64,000 nucleotides of DNA, from contig CAJXUA010000012.1 of assembly GCA_913060695.1 (NCBI GenBank), forward strand, positions 1-64,000, in the 5' to 3' direction. Shown here piece by piece: positions 34,558 through 42,895 of the stretch; within the stretch, counting starts at the first letter, position 1, and each line of letters begins with the position of its first letter. The DNA is from an uncultured Gammaproteobacteria bacterium. GTDB taxonomy: Bacteria; Pseudomonadota; Gammaproteobacteria; Pseudomonadales; Pseudohongiellaceae. Under the pieces are notes generated by a model, which worked only from the letters and a program-made list of their open reading frames with translations, was not told the origin of the DNA and ran no database searches. A program made the translations under genes and the position numbers.

Positions 34558-36525
34558 TCAGGGCAGCGCAAACACCAGTAACTCCGGCACTGGATTGCTG
34601 AGCACACTCAGTGCGATGTACTGCTTGCCGTTTACGGAGTAAGTCATTGGGGCTCCGCCGCCATTGGCGGGCAAATCGATGGTCTTGAGCTCTTCCCCTG
34701 TCATCTTGTCCCGGGCCACCAGCACGGCTCCGTCCAAAGTAGTCTGCGCGTGTATCAATAGGGTTGCCGTTACGAGTACCGCCTGTCGACCTCCGCCGCC
34801 CAGTGGGGGCAGTTCAATACCCGCGAGGTCCGGATGATTCGTGACGGGGGCATAGTCTTTGCCATTGGCCTGCTGCCACAGTATTTCGCCCTTGTTCATG
34901 TCGATGGCGGTAATGGTGGCATAAGGAGGCTTGAGAATCGGCAATCCCCTAGGCCCACGCACCGCCTGGTTGGAAAGCCGCAGATAATCGAAATTCGACT
35001 CGCTCGGATCCAACGTCGTCATCAATGGTGCGTTAGGACTATTACTCGAAGGGATATAGAGAATGCCATGGATAGGGTCTACTCCTGCGCCTGTCCAATT
35101 CGCGCCACCTCCCGCACCCGGCAGGATGATGGTGCCACGATTGCCACCGGGCACCGTCTCCGAAGGAGGCGTGAACAGTGGCCCATAGGTATAGTCCTTC
35201 AGAATCTCTTCGGCCTCGGCGCGTATCTCCGGCGTAAAGTCGACGAGATAGTCCACAAACATGCCTTGCCGCGCGAAGGCTGGCGGCTTGCTCGGGAACG
35301 GTTGTGTAGGAGACAAACGCTCACCCGGCAGCCCATTCTGCGGCACGGGTAGTTCGTTAATCGGCCACACGGGCTCGCCAGTTACGCGATCCAGTACATA
35401 GGTAAAACCCTGCTTGGTCACTTGCGCCAAGGCCTTGATAGTGCGGCCATCTAGATTGATGTCGATCAGATTCGGCGCCGCTGGGTTATCGAAATCCCAC
35501 ACGCCATGATGCACTGTTTGGAAATGCCATACGCGCTCACCGGTCCGTGCATCCAGAGCCACAATGCTCTCGCTAAACAGATTGTCACCGGGACGATGAC
35601 CGCCATAGAAATCATCGGTAGCCGCCTCCATGGGCAGGTAGACATAACCCAACTCAAGGTCAGCACTCATCATGGACCATACACCGCCATTGCCGGCTGT
35701 CCGCCAAGAGTCTTCTTCCCAAGTGTCATTGCCAAACTCCCCTTCCAGGGGAATCGTGTGGAAGGTCCAGACCGTCTCGCCGGTGCGAATATCGTAGCCC
35801 CGAATCCACAAGGGAGGGCGCTCCTTGAATCGCGGTCTGTTAGACGTAATCTGCGACACCACTAGGATATCGCCAACGACTATTGGAGGAGAGACCGAGC
35901 CCAGAGGTTGCGAACCCAGATAATCCAACTCGTCGCGCGTAGCGCGAGGGATGCCATCGGTCAAGTCGATGCGACCATTGGCGAAATTGGGATCGACCGA
36001 ACCATCTTCTAATTTGAGTGAGTATACGAAGCCATCATTGGTGCTAACTAAGATGCGCTGCGCATCGCCATCTTTCCAATAGGCTACTCCGCGCTGATGA
36101 AATCCCAAGGCACCCACCGGGGCCCCATTACGATAGACCTCGGGGTTAAAATGCCAAAGAGTCTGCCCCGTAACCGCATCTATAGCAGCCACTTGATTCA
36201 GCGAGGTGATCATGTAGAGGATGCCATCGATCATCAATGGCGTACCCTGCATGCGCCCGAAGGAGACCTCCCGGTCCACATCATCGAAGCTCAGGTCGCC
36301 ATCTAAAGAACGCCAACTCCACGCTAGGGCCAGTTGATCGAAGTTATCGGCATTGATTTGGTCTAGGCCGCTGTATTTCGTGGACCCTGCATCCCCAGCA
36401 TAACTGGCCCATTGACCATCGTTAACGCCATATTGCGCGTGGGTTGAAACACAGAAAACAATCGCGCCGGCAAAGAGTGCAGGCTTTAGTATGTCTTTGA
36501 TTGTGCTTGTTTTTATTATTTTCAC
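34558..36525 (-). CDS. PQQ-dependent dehydrogenase (quinoprotein), periplasmic
   Basis: The 655-residue precursor has a signal peptide (ending STHAQYG) and an eight-bladed PQQ propeller, with blade motifs such as AIDAVTGQTLWHFNP, IRGYDIRTGETVWTFHT and ALDARTGERVWHFQTVHHG. It resembles membrane-type glucose/polyol dehydrogenases without their transmembrane front, and it lacks a C-terminal heme c domain, so it needs an outside electron acceptor. The divergent heme/copper/redoxin protein at 36794 is a candidate acceptor or partner. The substrate, an alcohol or sugar, is not predictable. Confidence 0.88.
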   Translation of the reverse strand: MKIIKTSTIKDILKPALFAGAIVFCVSTHAQYGVNDGQWASYAGDAGSTKYSGLDQINADNFDQLALAWSWRSLDGDLSFDDVDREVSFGRMQGTPLMIDGILYMITSLNQVAAIDAVTGQTLWHFNPEVYRNGAPVGALGFHQRGVAYWKDGDAQRILVSTNDGFVYSLKLEDGSVDPNFANGRIDLTDGIPRATRDELDYLGSQPLGSVSPPIVVGDILVVSQITSNRPRFKERPPLWIRGYDIRTGETVWTFHTIPLEGEFGNDTWEEDSWRTAGNGGVWSMMSADLELGYVYLPMEAATDDFYGGHRPGDNLFSESIVALDARTGERVWHFQTVHHGVWDFDNPAAPNLIDINLDGRTIKALAQVTKQGFTYVLDRVTGEPVWPINELPVPQNGLPGERLSPTQPFPSKPPAFARQGMFVDYLVDFTPEIRAEAEEILKDYTYGPLFTPPSETVPGGNRGTIILPGAGGGANWTGAGVDPIHGILYIPSSNSPNAPLMTTLDPSESNFDYLRLSNQAVRGPRGLPILKPPYATITAIDMNKGEILWQQANGKDYAPVTNHPDLAGIELPPLGGGGRQAVLVTATLLIHAQTTLDGAVLVARDKMTGEELKTIDLPANGGGAPMTYSVNGKQYIALSVLSNPVPELLVFALP

Positions 36526-36793
36526 ACGTCTAATCTCCGGAAGGGTTAAGAACCTGAAGGAAAATCACGAAACTCAGTGTAAGGAAAAGCTGCTGTCATG
36601 AATAGTGGGTTTTTGACTGCATTTGTGCCCCCGAACATTTCCAAAACTGGCTTCTTGAATGCGTTTACACACGAACTATCTAGGACTATAGTTGCTCTGA
36701 TCAGCATACCTTAATGTTTGCGCTGTCTTTTCGGTAAGCTTATTCGAAAACAGACGTCTAAAAATGACGCAGAATAATAAAAAGGAGTTGTTC

Positions 36794-38533
36794 ATGAGAA
36801 TTAAGCACTGGAAGTCCCTTGCTACGGGCTTATTGGCCACACTGGCCTACGTCAGCCCCACACAAGCAGCAGATCCCATTGGCAACTTCGCCTTACTGGA
36901 TGTTAAGGGCGATTTTCACCAACTCAACAAGTATGGCTATCAAGACGCGCTGGTGATCGTTGCGCAGGCAAACGGTTGCGAAGCCAACTACGAAGACAAC
37001 TTCAAATACAAATTACTCGAAACTGACTATAAGAACGCCAACATCAGCTACCTAATGCTGAATATTGCGGGCGAGAGCCGTGATGCGGTGCGCCAGGAAG
37101 CCGAGACCTTCGACTACGAGTGGCCAATGCTGATCGACAGCTCGCAGCTCGTAGCGGAATCCCTTGGCATCACTAAGGCCGGAGAAGTCGTTATCATCGA
37201 CCCTCAGCGCATGCAGATACTCTATCGCGGTCCTGTTCAGTCAGGCGCCCGCGCCAATGACCCAGTCCGCATGAAGATAGACACCGCACTCGAGACCGCA
37301 TTGACCGGAGATACGCGTAGCGCTGAAACCATCGCCATGGCTGCCGACGGCTGTGAAGTTGCGTTTCCTGGTAAGCAAATGCATGCGTCTAGCGCGCCTG
37401 ACTACGTCAACGACATTGCCCCAATCCTGAAAGAGCAATGCGTCGACTGTCACCGCAAAGGTGGTATCGCTCCTTTCGCAATGGACAGCCATCAAATGGT
37501 CATGGGTTGGTCGACAATGATGCGCGAAACTCTCATGACCAAGCGCATGCCTCCCGCGCAGGTAGACCCCGATATTAAACACTTCCAGAATGCTCGATAT
37601 ATCAGCGATGAAGACTTGCAAACACTTGTGCATTGGATCGATGCCGGCGCACCGCGCGGCGACAATATGGTCGAGCCTTTGGCCGGCCTTACCTTTCAGG
37701 AAGGCTGGGATCTCGGCGAGCCAGACTTAGTGGTCTATGCGGAAGACTTCGTAGTCCCTGCCACTGGCGTAATCGATTACCGCTACCCCATCATCGACCT
37801 GCCCTTCGAGGACGACGTTTGGGTGAAGGCCGTGCAGTTTGTGCCACAAGAGCGCTCTGTAGTGCACCACATGATCGCTAGCATCGTAGAGCCACAATAC
37901 AGCCGCGAGCTCGAGGCCGAGGAGCGTGGTGAGGTGCGTTTCCTAGAGGGTTACGCTCCGGGTAAAGAGGCTGCTACCGTATTCCCAGAAGGCACCGGCG
38001 TGCTTATCCCCAAGGGCTATAAGATTCGCCTAGACTCTCACTACACGACTATGGGTAAAGAAGTGCGTGATCGCACAGCAATCGGCATCTACTTATCAGA
38101 CGAAGTGCCAGAGCATGAATTCCGTACCTATCGCCTGTCCCACGAAGGGCAGAACTTGGTAATTCCTGCTGGAGAGATGGATCACCGTATGTATGCGAGC
38201 TACACCTTCGATAAGGAAGTTACGCTGTTCGCATTCCGCCCCCATATGCACACTCGTGGCAAAGACATGCGCTTCAAGGTGATCTACCCCGATCACAGCT
38301 CTGAAGACCTCATCAATGTCGCGAACTACAATTTTAACTGGCAGCCAACCTATCGCCTCACTGACCCGCTGGTAATTCCAGCGGGCTCGCGCGTAGTGAT
38401 TGACGGTGCCTTCGATAATTCTGAGTTCAATCCAGGCGCCGTTGACCCTAGCGTTGATTCCTTAGGTGGCTTACAGACTTGGGATGAAATGTTCGCGGGT
38501 TATTTAACCTACACCTATAACGACGAGATGTAA
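36794..38533 (+). CDS. redoxin - heme c - copper type II monooxygenase-like protein (three-domain)
   Basis: The 579-residue exported protein starts at ATG 36794 (AAGGAG seven bases upstream) with a signal peptide ending PTQAAD. Residues about 25-160 are a thioredoxin-fold redoxin domain with a lone Cys (QANGCEAN) and no CxxC. A heme c site follows at C216-x-x-C-H220 (CVDCH). The rest is the PHM-like copper region with H358/H359 (VVHHMIAS), H416 (DSHYTTMG) and H484/H486 (PHMHTRG). It shares its last two domains with the protein at 28558. It is divergent from the PQQ dehydrogenase across a 268-base gap. The reaction is unknown. Confidence 0.82.
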   Translation: MRIKHWKSLATGLLATLAYVSPTQAADPIGNFALLDVKGDFHQLNKYGYQDALVIVAQANGCEANYEDNFKYKLLETDYKNANISYLMLNIAGESRDAVRQEAETFDYEWPMLIDSSQLVAESLGITKAGEVVIIDPQRMQILYRGPVQSGARANDPVRMKIDTALETALTGDTRSAETIAMAADGCEVAFPGKQMHASSAPDYVNDIAPILKEQCVDCHRKGGIAPFAMDSHQMVMGWSTMMRETLMTKRMPPAQVDPDIKHFQNARYISDEDLQTLVHWIDAGAPRGDNMVEPLAGLTFQEGWDLGEPDLVVYAEDFVVPATGVIDYRYPIIDLPFEDDVWVKAVQFVPQERSVVHHMIASIVEPQYSRELEAEERGEVRFLEGYAPGKEAATVFPEGTGVLIPKGYKIRLDSHYTTMGKEVRDRTAIGIYLSDEVPEHEFRTYRLSHEGQNLVIPAGEMDHRMYASYTFDKEVTLFAFRPHMHTRGKDMRFKVIYPDHSSEDLINVANYNFNWQPTYRLTDPLVIPAGSRVVIDGAFDNSEFNPGAVDPSVDSLGGLQTWDEMFAGYLTYTYNDEM

Positions 38534-38552
38534 GGTATCGTCGCTTCTACTT

Positions 38553-38595
38553 GATGGGCCAGAGTCACTTGCGTGCAAGAGACTCTGGCCCTTTT
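38553..38595. terminator. hairpin terminator, diverged relative of the GGGGTCAG repeat
   Basis: GGGCCAGAGTC (38556-38566) pairs perfectly with GACTCTGGCCC (38581-38591), followed by TTTT. Inside are ACTTGC and GCAAG. The order GGGCCAGAGTCACTTG parallels GGGGTCAGAGTAACTTG of the repeat family. It lies 22 bases after the stop at 38533 and probably ends that transcript. Confidence 0.65.
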
Positions 38596-38614
38596 CATTT
38601 CAAAGGTTGGACAA

Positions 38615-39109
38615 ATGAAAAAAACAATAAGAAACATCGGGATAGTTCTGGGCCTAGCTCTCATCATCGGCGTTACCTACTACGTCTACACAGCACCCTA
38701 CACCCGCATAGCAGGTGTGCGCATCGGCGGCACACTCACCCCTGCCCCTGCAGACTGGAATACCGTCAACGGTCGCGGCGTCGGCTGGATCAAGACTGGG
38801 GGCTTTCCTCCTTTCGTTGTCCACATGATCTATTCGACGGACGAGGGTGGCATTATCACCGCTACGCGACCCGATGGCGGATACTGGGCCAAGCGCGCGC
38901 GAGTAGCGCCTAATGGCTATATACGAGTGGGCGACGAAACCTTTGCCATGAAGGCAACAGAGATATTCGGCGAGGCCAAGATCCCTTATCTCGAGAGCTA
39001 TGGCAGCAATAATAATATGCCGATGCGCTACGATTTTGCCGAAGAAGTTATCCGTGGGCAGAACGAACCCTTATATACTTGGGAGGTGTTCTATTGGACG
39101 CCGCGCTAA
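38615..39109 (+). CDS. membrane-anchored protein of unknown function
   Basis: I do not recognise the family. From ATG 38615 the 164-residue product has one N-terminal membrane helix (IGIVLGLALIIGVTYYVY) and a beta-rich periplasmic part with GVGWIKTGGFPPFVVHMIYS and GGYWAKRARVAPNGYIRVGD. It could be a small membrane-tethered beta-barrel, such as a flavin/heme-type split barrel, but no motif proves it. It follows the three-domain heme/copper gene after the hairpin. Confidence 0.6.
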   Translation: MKKTIRNIGIVLGLALIIGVTYYVYTAPYTRIAGVRIGGTLTPAPADWNTVNGRGVGWIKTGGFPPFVVHMIYSTDEGGIITATRPDGGYWAKRARVAPNGYIRVGDETFAMKATEIFGEAKIPYLESYGSNNNMPMRYDFAEEVIRGQNEPLYTWEVFYWTPR

Positions 39110-39154
39110 GCGCCATTCGTTTAAAACTCAATCAGATAAGAACAGGACCACCCT

Positions 39155-40078
39155 ATGAGATTCACAAGTACTACGCTCGCAAGCCTACTCTTAACATTAA
39201 GTACCAGCGCAGCGATTGCGGACGAGAGCATTTTGTTTATCGGCAATAGCTTCACCTATGGCTTTGGATCGGCTGCGAGATTTTATCGTGCCGATACCGT
39301 GACGGATCTCAATAACGAAGGCATAGGGGGCGTACCCGCCTTGTTCAAATCTTTCGCGGATCAAGCGGGCCTCGACTACGAGGTGGCTCTAGAGACTCGA
39401 GGCGGCAGCGGTCTTGATTTCCATCTTGCAGAGAAGCGCGGCGTTATTGGCCGCAGACCTTGGGACAAGGTGGTAATGCATGGCTATAGCACGCTAGACA
39501 GTGCGCAGCCCGGCAATCCTGCAACGCTTATCGAAACGGCAGGACAAATGGCAGAGTTTCTACAAGGTTTGAATCCAGACGTAGAGGTTTACTTAACTGC
39601 GACTTGGTCACGAGCCGATCAGGTCTATGTAGAAGACCGCCCTTGGTCGGGCAAGCCTATAGAGCAAATGGCGCTCGATATTCGTGCCGGCTACGACCAA
39701 GCCGCCGCCAACGCTGCGGCGATCAAGTCGGTCAACCCAGTGGGCGAGGCATGGACGCGCGCAATGACACTTGGCGTCGCCGATGCGAACCCCTATGACG
39801 GAATCGAACTAGATAAAGTAAACCTCTGGACCTACGATCATTACCACGCCAGTGACTATGGCTATTATCTCGAGGCGCTAGTCGTGTTCGGCAACGTAAC
39901 TGGCTTAGACCCGCGCTCCCTCGGCGAGAACGAATGTTCCGCCTATGAACTAGGTATGTCTCGCAGCCAAGTGCGTGGGCTGCAACAGGCCGCATTCGAG
40001 CAATTGGCCAGCGAAGGCAAGGTCACGCCCAACCCCCTCTCCCTTCCAAGACCCGTCTCACCCGAACACTGCAATTAA
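39155..40078 (+). CDS. secreted SGNH/GDSL-type hydrolase
   Basis: The 307-residue precursor has a signal peptide (ending SAAIADES), then the block I motif ILFIGNSFTYGFG with the catalytic Ser in GNSFT. The C-terminal DHYHASDYGYY segment supplies the Asp/His pair. This is an SGNH hydrolase, probably an esterase acting on acylated carbohydrate. AGGA precedes the ATG. Confidence 0.82.
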   Translation: MRFTSTTLASLLLTLSTSAAIADESILFIGNSFTYGFGSAARFYRADTVTDLNNEGIGGVPALFKSFADQAGLDYEVALETRGGSGLDFHLAEKRGVIGRRPWDKVVMHGYSTLDSAQPGNPATLIETAGQMAEFLQGLNPDVEVYLTATWSRADQVYVEDRPWSGKPIEQMALDIRAGYDQAAANAAAIKSVNPVGEAWTRAMTLGVADANPYDGIELDKVNLWTYDHYHASDYGYYLEALVVFGNVTGLDPRSLGENECSAYELGMSRSQVRGLQQAAFEQLASEGKVTPNPLSLPRPVSPEHCN

Positions 40079-40109
40079 GCTCTCACAGTTTTACTGCCCT
40101 GCTCTTGCC

Positions 40110-40158
40110 GCTAAAGCGCGTCGATTCGAACATTGATTCGATGAAACGCCGCTTTAGC
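40110..40158. repeat. inverted repeat downstream of the SGNH hydrolase gene
   Basis: Nine-base arms GCTAAAGCG (40110-40118) and CGCTTTAGC (40150-40158) are perfect complements around a 31-base loop that contains GATTCGA twice. The role is unknown. A REP-like remnant or a weak terminator are possible. Confidence 0.45.
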
Positions 40159-40263
40159 AGGTCAGCCACCTCTGGCGTCAGTAGTGAATGCCAATCTTCG
40201 CGTGTAACCTTTCCTGCCGTAATACTCCAATCCATTTAGCTTACTTATTGAGGTTCACCTCCA

Positions 40264-40623
40264 ATGTTTAAACGTTATTCTCTTAAGGCTTTTGCCTTGT
40301 TTGCACTGCTTCTGAGCGCACAATTTGCCAGCGCCGACGTCAGCGGTAACTGGATTTTCGCCGTGACTATAATGGATCAAACCGGTAATCCACAGGTCAC
40401 AATGGCGCAAGATGGCGCTGTACTGACAGGTCATTACAACGGCCAACTAGGCAACTCCGACTTCAAGGGAACGGTAAACGGCGATGACTTCCAATTCGTA
40501 TTGGCAAGTGAAGCTGGCTCAGTAACCTACAAAGGCACTTTGCAAGCAGACGGGACTATCAAGGGTTCATTAGACGCAGCGGGCATGGCGCAAGGCACCT
40601 TCACTGCTAAGAAAGCAGACTAA
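40264..40623 (+). CDS. small secreted beta-rich protein
   Basis: This 119-residue precursor has a signal peptide (ending AQFASAD) and a mature part of about 95 residues made of repeated short strands: GNWIFAVTI, VTMAQDGAVLTGHYNG, FKGTVNGDDFQFVL and VTYKGTLQADGTIKGSLD. The look is a small lipocalin-like barrel seen in many uncharacterised secreted proteins. GAGG lies before the ATG. Its last 17 bases overlap the convergent kinase gene. Confidence 0.75.
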   Translation: MFKRYSLKAFALFALLLSAQFASADVSGNWIFAVTIMDQTGNPQVTMAQDGAVLTGHYNGQLGNSDFKGTVNGDDFQFVLASEAGSVTYKGTLQADGTIKGSLDAAGMAQGTFTAKKAD

Positions 40624-42058
40624 AGCTCGATCTTGTATCCGACCCCATAGGTCGAGACGATCCATTCTTTACTTTCGGCAGTCGCGCAGTGAATCTAGTT
40701 AGTGCGGTACTTGATTCGACTTTGACCTCGCCATCGTGGGCCTCGATAACCGATTTGACGATCGCGAGGCCTAGCCCTGCCCCTTCGCTATTGCGTGCTC
40801 GTGACGGATCGATACGATAGAAACGATCGAAAATGCTGGCGAGATGTTTCGGGGCAATCACAGGTCCGCAATTCTCCACCGTAATCGAGGCGCTCTCGGA
40901 ATCTTGCGCCAGAATAACATTCACGACGGCGTTTTTTGGCGAGTGATAAAGCGCATTGGAGAGCAAATTCGTGAATGCGCGGCGCAGCAGATCGCGATCG
41001 CCCTGTACTAGAACGCTCTTCGGATTGACCGCGAGAGTAACACCTCGCTCATCGGCAAACGCATCGAAGAATTCGAACAGTGCCTGAAACTCATCCTGCA
41101 GGTCGATAGGCGTGCTGCTGAGTTTGATCAAGCCGTTCTCGCTCTTGGCGAGCCACAGCATATCGTTCACCATCTTGTTCAAGCGTTCCTGCTCTTCTAA
41201 AACGGAGTAAAGCAGCTCGCGATAGTCCGCATCGCTGCGCGCCTTCGACAAACCCACCTGAGTCTGCGTAATCATATTCGTTAAGGGCGTGCGCAGCTCA
41301 TGGGCGATATCATCAGAAAAATGCGAGAGTTTACTGAAGCCCACCTCGAGCTGCTCGATCATCTGATTGAAAGACAGCACCAAGTCCTGCAGTTCGATGG
41401 GCACGGCGATCGCGTCTAGGCGAGTGTCTAGTTTATTGGTTTGAATGGCGCGCACACGGTGGCTGACTCCGCGCAGAGGGCGCAGACCTTGGTACACGCC
41501 AACCCATGCCGCCAACAGAGTAAGCACGCCAGCGCCGAGTATGATTAACCAAAGGCTCTGCTGAAAAGAATCTAAGAATTCCATATGGAACTCCATATCG
41601 ATAGCACTGGTGATCTGATAGTAAACACCCGCTATCGAACTCGCGACTACCACGCCACGATAGGTCTTGCTGTCGATCGTCCACAACTCCAAGTTTTCCG
41701 CGTTGACAGTCGCAGCTGGAGAAACGCTAGGGAGTACGAAAGAAAAATCCAAACCGGCGGAACTAAATAAAATGGCACCTGCCCCATCTTTGACTTCATA
41801 GAAAACATCATGGTGACCAGAGATCGCGGAGGAAAGGCTCGCAGGCATCGAGACGAAGTCACCATTTTCATGCGCTAGTGCGTGCTCTATAGAGTCCACC
41901 ATCACGCGCAGCTCGTCGGCATCCTGTTCGATAAAATGCCGCTCTACAGTACTGAGCACCAAGCGACTAATCAGCAAAAGGCTAAGCCCGATGGCGAGCA
42001 TCACGAATAGCATTACGCGCAGCGATAGGGACAGTGGCCGCTTGAGCTTAGGCTTCAT
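40607..42058 (-). CDS. copS: heavy-metal sensor histidine kinase (CusS/CopS type)
   Basis: This 483-residue inner-membrane kinase has two transmembrane helices (about 13-36 and 168-190), a periplasmic sensor loop, a HAMP domain, the phospho-acceptor H253 in [20 protein letters not shown] (the form typical of CusS/IrlB heavy-metal kinases) and a C-terminal ATPase domain with [12 protein letters not shown]. It overlaps the response regulator gene by 11 bases. The copper genes on the other side of the regulator make Cu the likely signal. Confidence 0.9.
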   Translation of the reverse strand: MKPKLKRPLSLSLRVMLFVMLAIGLSLLLISRLVLSTVERHFIEQDADELRVMVDSIEHALAHENGDFVSMPASLSSAISGHHDVFYEVKDGAGAILFSSAGLDFSFVLPSVSPAATVNAENLELWTIDSKTYRGVVVASSIAGVYYQITSAIDMEFHMEFLDSFQQSLWLIILGAGVLTLLAAWVGVYQGLRPLRGVSHRVRAIQTNKLDTRLDAIAVPIELQDLVLSFNQMIEQLEVGFSKLSHFSDDIAHELRTPLTNMITQTQVGLSKARSDADYRELLYSVLEEQERLNKMVNDMLWLAKSENGLIKLSSTPIDLQDEFQALFEFFDAFADERGVTLAVNPKSVLVQGDRDLLRRAFTNLLSNALYHSPKNAVVNVILAQDSESASITVENCGPVIAPKHLASIFDRFYRIDPSRARNSEGAGLGLAIVKSVIEAHDGEVKVESSTALTRFTARLPKVKNGSSRPMGSDTRSSFSLLS

Positions 42059-42737
42059 CGACTTGCTCCAACTCTAGCTTATAGCCCATGCCACGCACGG
42101 TGTGTATTAGCTTCGGCTCGAATTCATCGTCGATCTTGGAGCGCAGCCGACGGATGGCGACATCGATGACATTGGTGTCGCTGTCGAAGTTCATATCCCA
42201 CACTTGCGAGGCGATGATCGAGCGTGGCAACACTTCGCCCTGGCGCCGCATCAATAGCTCCAACAAGCAGAATTCCTTGTGACTAAGATTGATACGCTTG
42301 CCCGCACGAGTAACGCGGCGCTTGAGCAAGTTGACCTCGAGATCGGCCACCTGCAGCTCGTCTTGCGCAACAGGGGCTTGCGTGCGCCTTAGGAGGCTAC
42401 GCACCCGGGCCAACACCTCCACGAAGGCGAAGGGCTTGATGAGATAGTCGTCTGCCCCGAGCTCCAGCCCCTTAACGCGGTCATCGACGCTGTCGCGCGC
42501 AGTGAGGAACAGCACCGGAGTCGTGTTCTTCGCCTCGCGCAGGGACTGCAAGATGCGCCAGCCATCCACGTCGGGCAGCATGACGTCTAGGATGATGAGG
42601 TCGAAACTCTCCGTCATGGCCAAATGATGACCATCGAGTCCGTTGCGCGCTAGGCTCACGGCAAAGCCGGCCTCGGTAAGGCCCTGGCGCAGATAATCCG
42701 CGGTCTTCGTCTCGTCCTCTACCACCAATAAGCGCAT
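42048..42737 (-). CDS. copR: heavy-metal response regulator (CusR/CopR type)
   Basis: This 229-residue OmpR-family regulator has phospho-acceptor D51 ([14 protein letters not shown]), K101 (IKPFAF) and a winged-helix domain ending [13 protein letters not shown]. It is divergent from the multicopper oxidase gene copA, its expected target. Heavy-metal type regulators of this kind induce periplasmic copper resistance genes. Confidence 0.9.
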   Translation of the reverse strand: MRLLVVEDETKTADYLRQGLTEAGFAVSLARNGLDGHHLAMTESFDLIILDVMLPDVDGWRILQSLREAKNTTPVLFLTARDSVDDRVKGLELGADDYLIKPFAFVEVLARVRSLLRRTQAPVAQDELQVADLEVNLLKRRVTRAGKRINLSHKEFCLLELLMRRQGEVLPRSIIASQVWDMNFDSDTNVIDVAIRRLRSKIDDEFEPKLIHTVRGMGYKLELEQVDEA

Positions 42738-42797
42738 GTCTCTTTGTCTCTTTTAAAGCAATACATTGAGGTTAGTGGGGCCATACCAACACTTGGA

Positions 42798-42813
42798 TGA
42801 CATCAAGATTACA
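42798..42813. promoter_or_regulatory. possible CopR-type direct-repeat site
   Basis: TGACA (42798-42802) and TTACA (42809-42813) are eleven bases apart in the copR/copA divergent gap, the periodicity of OmpR-family half-sites. The match to known cop/cus boxes is weak. Confidence 0.25.
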
Positions 42814-42895
42814 AAGTTCTCATCTTCCCGTCATCGGTGTGCAAGCCAAACCTCGCTACAGTGTTCACCAAGATCCAAATCTATAGGCAACACGA

